Below are positions 21,842 to 34,545 of a stretch of DNA of 64,000 nucleotides, in pieces; the first letter of the stretch is position 1; each line of letters opens with the position of its first letter. Both the position numbers and the translations under genes were made by a program. The notes below the pieces were generated by a model. That model was given only the letters and a program-made list of their open reading frames with translations, did no database searches and was not told the DNA's origin. The stretch lies in contig NZ_CP058907.1 in assembly GCF_013415845.1 (NCBI RefSeq), positions 1,612,001 through 1,676,000 of the forward strand, given 5' to 3'. The stretch comes from Rhodopseudomonas palustris (GTDB lineage: Bacteria > Pseudomonadota > Alphaproteobacteria > Rhizobiales > Xanthobacteraceae).

Positions 21842-22500
21842 TCGACAGCCCCAGCCAGTTTCGTGAGCTTCCATCGCCCTTGCCGGAGGGAGAGCGCGTC
21901 ATCTGGCAGGGGAAGCCGACCTACAAAGGGTTGGCCATCAGGTCCTTCCACATGCGGGCCGTGGCGATTTATTTCGTCCTGCTGATCGCGTGGAAGGCCT
22001 GGTCGAACTGGTCGAACGGCCAGTCGCCGGCGGAAGCGTTGACGTCCGCGTCGATGCTTCTGATCCCGGCGGCAGCCGGTCTCGGTCTGCTTGCACTGCT
22101 CGTCTGGCTGTTCCGCCGGGCGACCTGCTACACCATCACCTCAAAGCGCGTGCTGCTTCAGATGGGCGTGGCGCTGCCGATCACGATCAACATCCCGTTG
22201 ACCCGGATCGCCAACGCCGACCTCCGCCAAAATCGTGACGGCAGCGGCGATATCCCCCTGCGGATCATCGACGACAAGCGCGCATCCTACGTTCTGCTGT
22301 GGCCGCATGTGCGGCCCTGGTACATCAATCATCCGGAGCCGATGCTCAACTCGGTCCCGGACGTCGCCACCGTCGCTGCCAAACTCACCGAGGCAGTGAA
22401 GGCGCAAACCGACAGCTCCGCGGTGGCGATCATGCAATCCACCAGTAGCGGCCCAGAAGACGGTCCGCTGCCAAGTCCCACCGCACCGGCAGTAGCCTAA
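21838..22500 (+). CDS. puhB: PuhB, reaction centre assembly factor
   Basis: A 220-residue membrane protein with a PH-like domain (LPEGERVIWQGKPTYKGLAIRSFHMRAVAIYFVLL at the N-terminus, then two or three hydrophobic helices and a beta-rich tail). In Rhodobacter capsulatus PuhB dimerises and supports early reaction centre assembly. It shares the ATGA overlap with puhA; puhC follows 15 bases later. Confidence 0.92.
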   Translation: MIDSPSQFRELPSPLPEGERVIWQGKPTYKGLAIRSFHMRAVAIYFVLLIAWKAWSNWSNGQSPAEALTSASMLLIPAAAGLGLLALLVWLFRRATCYTITSKRVLLQMGVALPITINIPLTRIANADLRQNRDGSGDIPLRIIDDKRASYVLLWPHVRPWYINHPEPMLNSVPDVATVAAKLTEAVKAQTDSSAVAIMQSTSSGPEDGPLPSPTAPAVA

Positions 22501-22515
22501 TAACCGGAGATCGAG

Positions 22516-23022
22516 ATGAGCGAGGCCGCGCACAATCTCAATGTTCCGAAGGGCGCTTTGATCGCGGCTGCGGCGGTCGTGTTGTTCACGATCGCTGTGG
22601 CGGCAACCGCCCAACTGACCGGGGTTGGTCATTCCCGAATGACCCCTCCGGCGATGGTCGAAAGCCTCGACCTGAACTTCGAAGACAGTCCCGACGGCGC
22701 CGTGCTCGTGTATCGGACCGCCGATCGCAGCCTGGTGAAGTCTTTGCAGCCGGGTCAATCCGGCTTCGTCCGCGTGGTGTTGCACGGCATGGCGCGTGAT
22801 CGCCAGAAAGCCGGCGTCGGCTCGGAGCCGTCGTTCAAGCTCGCCCGCTACGTCAACGGTCAGTACACGCTGACCGATCCGGTCACCAGCAAGGTGATCG
22901 ACCTCAACGCGTTCGGCGCCGACAATCTCCGCGCCTTTTCGCAGTTGATGCCCGCCGGCAACGGCACCGATCAAACCACCTCCAATAACGAGATCCTCAA
23001 CGAGAAGGGCGCTTCGAAATAA
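22516..23022 (+). CDS. puhC: PuhC, photosynthetic complex assembly protein
   Basis: A 168-residue protein with one N-terminal transmembrane segment (about residues 14-35) and a periplasmic domain beginning LDLNFEDSPDGAVLVYRTADR, a pattern typical of PuhC. It supports LH1-RC formation in Rhodobacter. CCGGAG precedes the ATG. The order puhA-puhB-puhC is the family arrangement. Confidence 0.92.
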   Translation: MSEAAHNLNVPKGALIAAAAVVLFTIAVAATAQLTGVGHSRMTPPAMVESLDLNFEDSPDGAVLVYRTADRSLVKSLQPGQSGFVRVVLHGMARDRQKAGVGSEPSFKLARYVNGQYTLTDPVTSKVIDLNAFGADNLRAFSQLMPAGNGTDQTTSNNEILNEKGASK

Positions 23023-23024
23023 GC

Positions 23025-24418
<1,394 letters not shown>

Positions 24419-24431
24419 GGGGGATGGTGTG

Positions 24432-25496
24432 ATGGTCAGCTACCTCGGCCCACCGATCTTCGCAGCCTTCGTCTGGTGGTTCTCCACCGGAGCGGTGCTG
24501 CTCCTGGTCGGCAGCGTCGGCCGCTCTGAATTGCTGCGGGCGGTGTGCGCCGGGGGAATGCTCACCATCGCCCTGTGCGGCCTGTCGGTCACCGCGCACG
24601 ACGTCAGCGTCGGCGCCGCCTATATGGCGTTCAGCTGCATCATCTTCCTGTGGGGTGCGCAGGAGATCGCGTTCCTGTCGGGCTGGCTCACCGGCCCGCG
24701 GGCCGAGCCGTGCCCGCCCGGCGCCAAGGGCTTCGCCCGCTTCAGCTACGCGCTGCAGGCGATCATCTATCATGAGATCTGCCTGCTCGCCTGCGGCGGC
24801 GTGGTGCTGGTGGTGACGCTCGGCGCCGAAAACCAGGTCGGGCTGTGGACCTATGTGGCGCTGTGGGTGCTGCGCCAGAGCGCCAAGATCAATCTGTTCC
24901 TCGGCGTGCCCGTCACCAATGACGAGCTGATGCCGGATGCCGTCCAGTTTCTGAAGACCTACTTCGCCCGCAAGCCGGTCAGCGCTTTCTTCCCGATTTC
25001 GGTGACGATGGCGACCGCGGTGCTGGTGGTTATGATCCAGCGCATTGTCGAAGTCGCGGATACGCCGTTTGAAGTAGTCGGACTGACGCTGGTCTCGACG
25101 CTGTTCGCGCTCGGTGTCGTCGAGCATTGGTTCATGCTGCTGCCCCTGCCTGCCATCACGCTGTGGAGCTGGGGCATTCGTCCAGGTTTCTCGCCGGAGA
25201 ACATCGTCATGGAACAGAAACCCTCCGCTCCCATCGCTGCTGCATCCGCGCAGGGATCGCCTGCGCAGCTCTCAGAAGCTCCGACGGCCGCTGAGGCTCG
25301 TCCCGCCGCGCCGCAGCTCGTTGTCGTTCCCACCGCCCGCGCCGAAGAGGCGCAGCCGAAGGCGCGCCAGCTGTGCGCCCGGCAGCGGCTGGAAGATCAG
25401 TTCCGCCAGACCTTCCTGGAGCAACATCCGCGGAGTGGCTTGGCAACGGCACGGGTCGCAGAACCCGCCGCGACGCTCAACGGGAGGACGTCATGA
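24432..25496 (+). CDS. puhE: PuhE, photosynthetic complex assembly protein with long C-terminal tail
   Basis: A 354-residue membrane protein with about seven hydrophobic helices over the first 255 residues. PuhE in Rhodobacter affects bacteriochlorophyll levels and complex assembly. After residue about 260 the protein changes to an Ala/Pro/Glu-rich tail of about 90 residues ([20 protein letters not shown]...) ending in a short helical [15 protein letters not shown] segment. The GTG at 24429 immediately before ATG 24432 is an equivalent start. The stop overlaps hemA. Confidence 0.88.
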   Translation: MVSYLGPPIFAAFVWWFSTGAVLLLVGSVGRSELLRAVCAGGMLTIALCGLSVTAHDVSVGAAYMAFSCIIFLWGAQEIAFLSGWLTGPRAEPCPPGAKGFARFSYALQAIIYHEICLLACGGVVLVVTLGAENQVGLWTYVALWVLRQSAKINLFLGVPVTNDELMPDAVQFLKTYFARKPVSAFFPISVTMATAVLVVMIQRIVEVADTPFEVVGLTLVSTLFALGVVEHWFMLLPLPAITLWSWGIRPGFSPENIVMEQKPSAPIAAASAQGSPAQLSEAPTAAEARPAAPQLVVVPTARAEEAQPKARQLCARQRLEDQFRQTFLEQHPRSGLATARVAEPAATLNGRTS

Positions 25497-26704
25497 ACTA
25501 CGAAGCCTATTTCAAGCGGCAGATCGAAGGCCTCCATCGCGAAGGTCGCTATCGCGTGTTCGCCGACCTGGAGCGTCATGCGGGTGCGTTCCCGCGTGCG
25601 ACCCACCACCGGCCCGAGGGCACCAATGAAGTCACGGTGTGGTGCTCTAACGACTATCTCGGCATGGGCCAGCACCCGGCGGTGCTGAGCGCGATGCACG
25701 AGGCGCTGGACTCCTGCGGCGCCGGCGCTGGCGGCACCCGCAACATCGCCGGCACCAACCACTATCACGTGCTGCTGGAGCAGGAACTCGCGGCGTTGCA
25801 CGGCAAGGAAGCCGGACTGCTGTTCGCCTCTGGCTACGTCTCCAACTGGGCGACGCTGTCGACGCTGGCGTCGCGGATGCCCGGCTGCGTGATCCTGTCG
25901 GACGAGCTGAACCATGCCTCGATGATCGAAGGCATCCGTCACAGCCGCAGCGAGACCCGGATCTTCGCGCACAACGATCCGCGCGACCTCGAGCGCAAGC
26001 TTGCCGATCTCGACCCCCATGCGCCGAAGCTGGTGGCGTTCGAGTCGGTGTACTCGATGGACGGTGACATCGCGCCGATCGCCGAGATCTGCGACGTCGC
26101 CGACGCCGCCAACGCCATGACCTATCTGGACGAGGTCCACGGCGTCGGCCTGTACGGTCCGAACGGCGGCGGCATCGCCGACCGCGAAGGCCTCAGCCAC
26201 CGCCTCACCGTGATCGAAGGCACGCTGGCGAAGGCGTTCGGCATCGTCGGTGGCTACATCACCGGCTCGGCGGCGCTGTGCGATTTCGTCCGCAGCTTCG
26301 CCTCGGGCTTCATCTTCTCGACTTCGCTGCCGCCGGCGGTCGCCGCCGGCGCCTTGGCGAGCGTCCGCCACATCCGCTCCTCCTCGGCCGAGCGCGAACG
26401 CCATCAGGATCGTGTCGCGCGGCTGCGGATGCGGCTCGACCAGGTTGGCGTCGCCCACATGCCGAACCCGAGCCACATCGTGCCGGTGATGGTCGGCGAT
26501 GCGGTGCTGTGCAAGCAGATCAGCGACGAGCTGATCAACCGCTACGGCATCTACGTGCAGCCGATCAACTATCCGACTGTGCCGCGCGGCACCGAGCGGC
26601 TGCGGATCACGCCGTCGCCGCAGCACACCGATGCCGACATCGAGCATCTGGTGCAGGCGCTCTCTGAAATCTGGGCACGGGTCGGCCTCGCCAAGGCCGC
26701 CTGA
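25493..26704 (+). CDS. hemA: 5-aminolevulinate synthase
   Basis: PLP enzyme condensing glycine and succinyl-CoA to 5-aminolevulinate, the first committed step of all tetrapyrroles here. The 403-residue product begins [14 protein letters not shown], as in alphaproteobacterial ALAS. It has the glycine-rich [18 protein letters not shown] region (about residues 78-95), and the PLP lysine is Lys247 in [18 protein letters not shown] lies before the ATG inside puhE. It is the last gene of the operon and is followed by a strong terminator. Placing ALAS here ties precursor supply to pigment demand. Confidence 0.97.
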   Translation: MNYEAYFKRQIEGLHREGRYRVFADLERHAGAFPRATHHRPEGTNEVTVWCSNDYLGMGQHPAVLSAMHEALDSCGAGAGGTRNIAGTNHYHVLLEQELAALHGKEAGLLFASGYVSNWATLSTLASRMPGCVILSDELNHASMIEGIRHSRSETRIFAHNDPRDLERKLADLDPHAPKLVAFESVYSMDGDIAPIAEICDVADAANAMTYLDEVHGVGLYGPNGGGIADREGLSHRLTVIEGTLAKAFGIVGGYITGSAALCDFVRSFASGFIFSTSLPPAVAAGALASVRHIRSSSAERERHQDRVARLRMRLDQVGVAHMPNPSHIVPVMVGDAVLCKQISDELINRYGIYVQPINYPTVPRGTERLRITPSPQHTDADIEHLVQALSEIWARVGLAKAA

Positions 26705-26733
26705 GCCCGTTCCTGATCTACCCGAGCAAGACT

Positions 26734-26763
26734 GGCGCGCGCCCTCCGGCGCGCGCCTTTGTC
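26734..26763 (+). terminator. Rho-independent terminator after hemA
   Basis: Perfect 10-bp arms GGCGCGCGCC at 26734-26743 and 26748-26757 with a 4-base loop, followed by TTTGTCTTT. It lies 30 bases after the hemA stop and ends the bchF-hemA operon. Confidence 0.9.
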
Positions 26764-27044
26764 TTTGAAGGGCTTGGTGCCTGTGTCTGCCCCTTACCCC
26801 GACCGTCTCCCCGCGAAGGGCGGGGAGAGGGAGCCTGCTGTGCTTCGGGGTGCGGCAGAGCCCACACGGGCGCGTGCAGTTGAAAGTCTCGGTCTCGGGC
26901 TCGGCCTAACCTCTCCCCGCGCGCGGGGAGAGGTCGGATTGCGCAGCAATCCGGGTGAGGGGGCGTTTCGGCATAGCCGAGCCTCAGAAATCTGCGACGG
27001 CGGAAGGCCGGGCTCAGCGGATCAGGACCGCCGGCCCCCTCCGT
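26764..27044. repeat. Intergenic palindromic repeats between hemA and cbbR
   Basis: Together with the terminator this is a 340-bp gene-free stretch. It holds two GGGGAGAG palindromes: arms at 26806-26814/26820-26828 (9 bp) and 26910-26920/26923-26933 (11 bp, 2-base loop), then a small hairpin GATTGC-GCA-GCAATC at 26938-26952. The same CTCTCCCCGC...GCGGGGAGAG unit recurs at 53078-53101, so it belongs to a dispersed family. No supported coding sequence. Confidence 0.8.
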
Positions 27045-28013
27045 TCAGCCCCGCTTGCCGCGCGGCGACGGCCGGGTCAGGCGCATCCGGCCATGGGTGC
27101 GCGGCAGGAAGTGCGAGCCCTCGGCCTTGATGAACTCAAGCATCGCTCGCGCGGGCGGCAGCAGCACCTTGTCCTTGCGGCTGACCACGAACCACTGCCT
27201 CACCACCGGCAGCCCCTCGACATCGAGGATCACCAGCCGCCGCTCGTCGAGCTCGGTGGCGACGGTGTGGGCCGAAATGAAAGCGACGCCGAGCCCGGCG
27301 ATCACCGCCTGCTTGATGGTCTCGTTGCTGCTCATCTCCATGCCGATCGGCGGGCTGATCCCGGCGCCGCCGAAGAACTGCTCCATCAGGCTGCGGGTGC
27401 CGGAGCCGGGCTCGCGGGTGACGAAGGTCTCGTTTGCCAGCTCGCGCGGCGCGATGTTGTCCTTGCGCGCCAGGCGGTGCGCGGTCGGGGCGATGATGAC
27501 GTGGGGGTGGTCGCCGATCAGGTGGACGTCGACTTCGAGGTCGACCGGCGGACGCCCCATGATGGCGATGTCGAGCTCGTAGTTGCGCAGCTCCGCGCCG
27601 ATCTCCTGGCGGTTGCCGATCGACAGGTGCACGTCGATCTTCGGATGGCGCTTGAGGAAGCCGGAGATCGCGAACGGCACGAAGTACTTTGCGGTCGACA
27701 CCGCACCGATCGAAATCCGCCCCGCCGTCTTGCCGGCGATCATCTCCAGCGAGGTCTCGCAGGCCGCGATCGCCGCCTCGATCCGCTCGCTGAGCGCCAG
27801 CACCTCGCGCCCGGCGTCGGTCAGCCGCATCCCGTCATTGCTGCGCTGGATCAGGGGCAGATCGGCCAGCGCCTGCAGATTGCGGAGCTGCAGCGTCACC
27901 GCCGGCTGGGTCAGGTTCAGCTTGCCGGCCGCCGCCGTGATGCTGCCGGTCTCGGCCAGTGCCGCCAGCGCGCGAAGCTGGCGAATCGAGACGGTTTTGA
28001 ACTGTCGGCTCAT
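27045..28013 (-). CDS. cbbR: CbbR, LysR-type regulator of the Calvin cycle operon
   Basis: A 322-residue LysR-family activator. The N-terminal winged helix (SIRQLRALAALAETGSITAAAGKLNLTQPAVTLQLRNLQ, residues about 9-47) is followed by an effector-binding domain. The LTQPAVTLQLRNL recognition segment and its location upstream of, and divergent from, the phosphorelay-cbbLS genes identify it as CbbR. ATG 28013 is used; a TTG three bases upstream is unnecessary. In R. palustris CbbR activity is modulated by the adjacent phosphorelay proteins. Confidence 0.93.
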   Translation of the reverse strand: MSRQFKTVSIRQLRALAALAETGSITAAAGKLNLTQPAVTLQLRNLQALADLPLIQRSNDGMRLTDAGREVLALSERIEAAIAACETSLEMIAGKTAGRISIGAVSTAKYFVPFAISGFLKRHPKIDVHLSIGNRQEIGAELRNYELDIAIMGRPPVDLEVDVHLIGDHPHVIIAPTAHRLARKDNIAPRELANETFVTREPGSGTRSLMEQFFGGAGISPPIGMEMSSNETIKQAVIAGLGVAFISAHTVATELDERRLVILDVEGLPVVRQWFVVSRKDKVLLPPARAMLEFIKAEGSHFLPRTHGRMRLTRPSPRGKRG

Positions 28014-28598
28014 CAAACAAACACGGCGTGCGGGGACGATTGCGAACTCTCGGCTATTCGCCAGAGAGGGTCAACCTGGAGCAGGGGGCCCCCTTGCTCC
28101 GGGCCTTAAGGGGGCAAGAGTGCGATCGGCCTGCGCCTGTCTTTGATCGGGGGCGATTGACCTGGTCATGGCCGGGTTCGTCGGAGCCAGCAACGTCTTA
28201 TGGGGGCGCTGCGCTGGAGAGGTGGGGCGCTAGCACGAGTCCGAGCACGACGCAGGGGGGCTACACCTGACTTTGTTAGTGCGTGGTCGCGGGCGCTCAG
28301 GAAAGGTGAGAGGCTAACCGATTAGTTCGCCGCAATGGTGAGTTCTGTGATTTTGCGGCGAGCAATACTCGTAAACAGCGTCATTTTGATGCGTCGCAAT
28401 GAATGCCATGATTACTACGTAACTACGTGAGATAACGAGTATTGGCCTGTTTGTCTTTGCGGTGCGCGAGAATCACGTTCATTTAAACTGTATATTAGTT
28501 CGCGAGTTATCAATATTCTCGCGGTTTCGTTGCGTGATACGGAGTGGCTGGCTGCCGCCACGGCAAAAGCGACATGCGATCGTCGAAAGGGAGGTCGT
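28014..28598. promoter_or_regulatory. Divergent region cbbR / cbbRR1 (585 bp, no gene)
   Basis: The largest gene-free stretch. A short open frame inside (28028-28270) has no ribosome-binding site or recognisable product. The part nearest the response regulator (28320-28525) is markedly AT-richer than the surroundings and probably holds promoters. Visible structures: hairpin GCCCCCTT/AAGGGGGC at 28088-28095 and 28108-28115; direct repeat ACTACGTA-ACTACGTG near 28415-28430; dyad CGCGAG-N11-CTCGCG at 28501-28523. CbbR and other regulators probably bind here, but no site can be assigned from sequence alone. Confidence 0.55.
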
Positions 28599-29288
28599 GT
28601 GAAAAGTCGTATTCTGCATATTGATGACGATCCCGCGATGCTGAAGGTCGTCGCCGCGGTGCTATCCCGAGATCCGGATCTTGAAACCAGGGGGTGCCTT
28701 TCCGCCGAAGAGGGCGTGCGCGCTGCGGCCGAATGGCTGCCGGACCTGATCCTCAGCGACGTTTCGATGCCGGACGTCGACGGCGTGCAATTCCTCGAAG
28801 AACTACGCAACCAGCCCGTCACCATGAGTATCCCGGTGGTTTTCACCACGGCGTGCGGCCGGTTCGACGACATCTCCGATTTCAAGTCGCTCGGCGCCTC
28901 CGGCATCATCGCCAAGCCGTTCAATCTGCGCGAACTGATCAGCAGCGTGCGCGGCTATCTCGACCTTGCTGCGGCGGCCGCCGACGATGCCGAATCGCTT
29001 CCCGAGGTCGAGATCCGTGACCGCTTCAGGGAAGACGCCGCGCTGCTGCGTGAGCTGCGCGAGCCGTTCGAAGATGGAGCGGCGCCGGACGGACTGCGCC
29101 ATGTGGCTCACAAGCTGGTCGGCGTCGCCGGGATCTATGGTTTTGCGGCGATCAGCACGGCTGCGGCCGAGGTCGAGCGGGCGCTGAAACAGGCGGTGCA
29201 ACAGCCAGAATCGCGGACCGATGTGGTGTCTCGTCTCGACGAATTGCTCGACCTCTTGGACCAGAACAGCGGCCTTCGGCCGGATTGA
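28599..29288 (+). CDS. cbbRR1: CbbRR1-type response regulator, receiver plus Hpt domain
   Basis: A 229-residue protein: N-terminal receiver (HIDDDPAM acidic pocket, phospho-acceptor Asp54 in LILSDVSMPD, lysine in IIAKPF) and a C-terminal histidine phosphotransfer domain (HKLVGVAGIYGF, His171). No DNA-binding domain. The start is GTG 28599 behind GGGAGG; the frame is open further upstream but without a ribosome-binding site. It is first of the three-gene CbbRRS phosphorelay, which in R. palustris tunes CbbR-dependent RubisCO expression. Confidence 0.9.
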   Translation: MKSRILHIDDDPAMLKVVAAVLSRDPDLETRGCLSAEEGVRAAAEWLPDLILSDVSMPDVDGVQFLEELRNQPVTMSIPVVFTTACGRFDDISDFKSLGASGIIAKPFNLRELISSVRGYLDLAAAAADDAESLPEVEIRDRFREDAALLRELREPFEDGAAPDGLRHVAHKLVGVAGIYGFAAISTAAAEVERALKQAVQQPESRTDVVSRLDELLDLLDQNSGLRPD

Positions 29289-29309
29289 TCAGCGCGACTG
29301 GAGAGCCGT

Positions 29310-30146
29310 ATGAGCGCCCCTGTGATCCTGATTGCTGACGATGATCCGGCGGTTTTGGCCGCGTTGTCGGCGCGATGCCGCAAGATCGGCTTCGAGGTCG
29401 ACACCGCCACCAACGGGCTGCAGATGCTGCTCAAGGCGCGGCGCAAGTCGCCGGACCTGATCATCGTCGACATCAACATGCCGAAGCTCGACGGGCTCAC
29501 CGCCTCGTTTCACCTGCTCGAACCGGGTGGCTTGCCGGTCGACGTCATCGTGGTCACCGGCGTCACCTGCGAGGAGACGCTGGAGCGCTGCGAGGCGATG
29601 GGGATGTTCTACGCCTGCAAATGTGAGCAGTTCTGGCATCACATCAGCCGCGCGCTCACCGAGATCTTTCCGCAGATGGCCGAAGCGATCGCCGAGCACA
29701 CCGGGCCGCTGATCGCCGGGCCCGATGTGCTTCCGATCCGGCCCCGCGTGCTGGTGGTCGACGACGACGAGCAGGTCGGCCAATTCCTGGCGAGCCGCCT
29801 GAAGAAGCTCGGGATCGAGGTGCTGTATGCACCGAACGCCGCCCGTGCGTTACGGATCGCGGCCGGTCAGTATCCGAGCGTGGTGGTCACCGACTATCAC
29901 ATGCCGGAAGGCGATGCCGATTTCCTGATCATGCGGCTGCGCAGCTCGCGCTCGACCGCGCAGATCCCCGTCATCGTCCTCAGCGGGTGGGAGATCGATG
30001 AAGTCACCGCCAAACTGCTGAAGCGCGATATTCTGGGCTATTCCGGCGCTATCGCGATCTTCAAGAAGTCGTTCGACGTGCAGGCGCTGTTCGACACGAT
30101 CCAGCAATACTGCACGGGCGAGTCCAGGCCGGACGCCGCGGTCTAG
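29310..30146 (+). CDS. cbbRR2: CbbRR2-type response regulator, two receiver domains
   Basis: A 278-residue protein made of two receivers in tandem: residues 1-125 (LIADDDPAV, Asp54 in IIVDINMPK) and 145-270 (VLVVDDDEQ, Asp195 in VVTDYHMPE, VLSG, lysine in FKKS). The first receiver's conserved lysine position is less clear (YACKCEQF). No output domain. It sits between cbbRR1 (21-base gap) and the hybrid kinase (15-base gap), so it probably receives phosphate from that kinase. Confidence 0.9.
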   Translation: MSAPVILIADDDPAVLAALSARCRKIGFEVDTATNGLQMLLKARRKSPDLIIVDINMPKLDGLTASFHLLEPGGLPVDVIVVTGVTCEETLERCEAMGMFYACKCEQFWHHISRALTEIFPQMAEAIAEHTGPLIAGPDVLPIRPRVLVVDDDEQVGQFLASRLKKLGIEVLYAPNAARALRIAAGQYPSVVVTDYHMPEGDADFLIMRLRSSRSTAQIPVIVLSGWEIDEVTAKLLKRDILGYSGAIAIFKKSFDVQALFDTIQQYCTGESRPDAAV

Positions 30147-30161
30147 GCGGATGGCGCACCG

Positions 30162-32873
30162 ATGAACGACTTCAAAGACGCCAAGAGGAAGTTCGAAGGC
30201 GCACCGGTGCCCGCGCCGCGACGGCCGGTGCGACGGGGCGGGCGTGCCTTGATCCGACTTTTCGGGGTCGCGGTGATCGTCTCGCTCAGCGTGATGGCGG
30301 GGCGGATCGCCTCGCAGCACACTCGCGCCTGGGAGCCTCCCGGCGTCGGGCACGGGCTGGACGTGCCCTGGTGGATCTTTGTGATCTCGCTTGCGGTCGG
30401 CCTGTCGATCGCCGGCCTGATCGAGCTGCAACTGTCGCGCTACGAGCGGCGCAACGCGCACAAGCTCCGGCAGGCGCATCTGGCGGCGATCGTCGAGGGA
30501 TCGAGCTACGCGATCGTCGGCCAGTCGATCGACGGCACGGTGCTGAGCTGGAACAAGACCGCCGAGCGGCTGTTCGGCTACACCGCCGAGCAGGCGATCG
30601 GCCAGAATGCCACCGAGCTGATGGTCCCGGACGATCTGCGCGACGAAGAGCAGCAAATGCTGTCCGGCATCAGCGACGGCACCGCGTTCGCCTATCTTTG
30701 GACCAAACGCAAGCGGGCGAACGGCACGCTGGTCGATGTCGCGGTCAGCATCTCGCCGATCCGCGCCGATGACGGCCGGCTGATCGGGATGGCGGCATCG
30801 ATGCGCGACATCACCGATCTGGTGCAGGCGGAGCGCGAAGTTCACGACCTCAACGCCGCGCTGGAGCGGCAGGTCGCCGAACGCACCTGCCAGCTCGAAA
30901 AGACCCTGACGCTGCAGACAGCCATCCTGGAACGCGCCGCCTATGCGGTGATCGCCACCGACGTCACCGGCACCATTACGCTGTTCAATCCGGCCGCCGA
31001 GCGCATGCTGGGCTACAAGGCCGAGGACCTGATCGGCCGGGCGAGCGCGATGCTGTTCCACGATTCCGACGAACTCGCCGCGCGCGCCGAGGCGATGCGG
31101 AAAGAGGGCATCTCGGTCAGCTCCAATCTCGGTGTGCTGCAGGCTCGCCTGGCCCGCAACGATCCCGACACCGCGATGTGGACCTACATCGATGCCATGG
31201 GCAACCGCATCCCGACCCGGCTCACGCTCAGCCGGCTGCGCACCAAGACCGGCGTCAACCTCGGCGTGCTGGGGATCGCCGTCGACCTGACCGAGCAGCT
31301 CAAATACGAGGACGAGCTCAAGGCCGCGCGTGCCAGCGCCGAGCAGGCGAGCGCCGCCAAGGCGGATTTCCTCGCCAATATGAGTCACGAAATCCGCACG
31401 CCGCTGAACGGCATCATCGGCTACGCCGATCTCGTGCTGGAGGACGAGACGCTGGCGCCGGATACGCGCCGTCAGGTGATGCGGATCTTCGAGGCCAGCG
31501 ACTCGCTGCGGGTGATCATCGATGACATCCTCGATTTCTCGAAGATCGAAGCCTGCGGGCTCACCCTGGAAAGCAAGCCGCTCTACATCAACGAGCTGAT
31601 CGCCAATTGCGCCTCGATCATCGAGCCGAAGGCGGATGAGAAGGGGCTGAAGCTGATCGCGACCGCCCAGGCGACACCGCCGGTGCTGATCGGCGACGCA
31701 GGGCGGCTGCGTCAGGTGCTGCTCAACCTGATGAACAACGCCGTCAAGTTCACCACGGCCGGCTCGGTCGAGCTGATCGTGTCGTGTATCGGGCGGGTTG
31801 ATCATCTGGTCCGGCTGCGCATTTCCGTTGCCGACACCGGCATCGGCATCTCGCCGGAGGCGCAGAAGGGGCTGTTCAAGCGCTTCAGCCAGGCCGACGA
31901 GACGATCTCGCGCAAATTCGGCGGCACCGGGCTCGGGCTGGCGATCTCGCAGCGGATCGTCCAGGCGATGCACGGCGAACTCAAGATCGACAGCCAGCCG
32001 GGTGTCGGCAGCACGTTCTATTTCGAAGTCGAGCTGCCGGTCGCCGAGCGGATCGATATCGAGCGGCTCGATGCGCAGGTCCATTGCAGTCGTTCGGTCA
32101 AGATCCTGGTGGTCGACGATGTCGAGATGAACCGCGATCTGTGCAAGACGATGCTGACCAGGGCCGGCCACGACGTCGATCTCGCCGACAGCGGCGCCAC
32201 CGCGATTGCGATGGTCGCGAGCCGCACCTACGACCTGATCTTCATGGACGTTCAGATGGGCGAAATGGACGGGCTCGAAGCCACCCGCCGGATTCGTGCG
32301 CTCGGTCATGCTTACCGGGACGTGCCGATCATCGCGCTCACGGCCAACGTGCTTCCCGAACAGGTGGAGCGCTATAAGGCGGCGGGCGTCGACGGCCATC
32401 TCGGCAAGCCGATCAATCGCGCCGAACTGCTGGCCTGCGTGGCCCGATGGATCGACGGCGATATCGCGCACGTGCCGTCCGAGCCATTGGCGCCTGTCGA
32501 GCTTGGCTCCGAGCCGGAGCATCCGGTGCGCGATCAGGCTGCGCTCGAAGATCTGCGGATGTTTGCCAGCGAGCACGATATCGCGGGCTTTGCCGAGCAG
32601 CTCCGCGACACCATCACGCGCATCAGGACGCAGTGGCCGCACCACATCGACGCGATGAAGCTCGATCACGAGGCGCGGACCGCGCTCGGCGCCGCAGCTC
32701 ACAAGACCGTGTCGCTCGCCGGTCAGCTCGGCTTCAAGCAGTTAGCAGCAGCGTGTCGCCGGATGGAGGCCGCCTGCGCGCCTCACAGGGATATCCACGA
32801 CGCGTTTGCGGCGCTGCATGCCGCGCTCGACAACGCCGAGCCGGTGCTCGACGCCCCGTACGAGCTGACCTGA
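30162..32873 (+). CDS. cbbSR: CbbSR-type membrane hybrid histidine kinase
   Basis: A 903-residue sensor kinase. Two N-terminal transmembrane segments (about 26-46 and 68-90) are followed by two PAS domains (about 105-225 and 255-385), a dimerisation domain with His409 (NMSHEIRTPLNG), an HATPase domain with DTGIGI and GGTGLGLAIS (about 555-600), a receiver with Asp696 (IFMDVQMGEMDG) and a C-terminal Hpt domain (His847 in AAHKTVSLAG). It is the input of the cbb phosphorelay. The short loop between the membrane segments (about 20 residues) argues against a large periplasmic sensor; the PAS domains probably sense a cytoplasmic cue. Confidence 0.92.
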   Translation: MNDFKDAKRKFEGAPVPAPRRPVRRGGRALIRLFGVAVIVSLSVMAGRIASQHTRAWEPPGVGHGLDVPWWIFVISLAVGLSIAGLIELQLSRYERRNAHKLRQAHLAAIVEGSSYAIVGQSIDGTVLSWNKTAERLFGYTAEQAIGQNATELMVPDDLRDEEQQMLSGISDGTAFAYLWTKRKRANGTLVDVAVSISPIRADDGRLIGMAASMRDITDLVQAEREVHDLNAALERQVAERTCQLEKTLTLQTAILERAAYAVIATDVTGTITLFNPAAERMLGYKAEDLIGRASAMLFHDSDELAARAEAMRKEGISVSSNLGVLQARLARNDPDTAMWTYIDAMGNRIPTRLTLSRLRTKTGVNLGVLGIAVDLTEQLKYEDELKAARASAEQASAAKADFLANMSHEIRTPLNGIIGYADLVLEDETLAPDTRRQVMRIFEASDSLRVIIDDILDFSKIEACGLTLESKPLYINELIANCASIIEPKADEKGLKLIATAQATPPVLIGDAGRLRQVLLNLMNNAVKFTTAGSVELIVSCIGRVDHLVRLRISVADTGIGISPEAQKGLFKRFSQADETISRKFGGTGLGLAISQRIVQAMHGELKIDSQPGVGSTFYFEVELPVAERIDIERLDAQVHCSRSVKILVVDDVEMNRDLCKTMLTRAGHDVDLADSGATAIAMVASRTYDLIFMDVQMGEMDGLEATRRIRALGHAYRDVPIIALTANVLPEQVERYKAAGVDGHLGKPINRAELLACVARWIDGDIAHVPSEPLAPVELGSEPEHPVRDQAALEDLRMFASEHDIAGFAEQLRDTITRIRTQWPHHIDAMKLDHEARTALGAAAHKTVSLAGQLGFKQLAAACRRMEAACAPHRDIHDAFAALHAALDNAEPVLDAPYELT

Positions 32874-34532
<1,659 letters not shown>

Positions 34533-34545
34533 AGGAGCGACACCA

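Noticed and set aside
28028..28270. 80-codon open frame in the cbbR-cbbRR1 gap
   Set aside because: No ribosome-binding site, no recognisable residue pattern, and it crosses a hairpin; GC-rich DNA gives many such frames.
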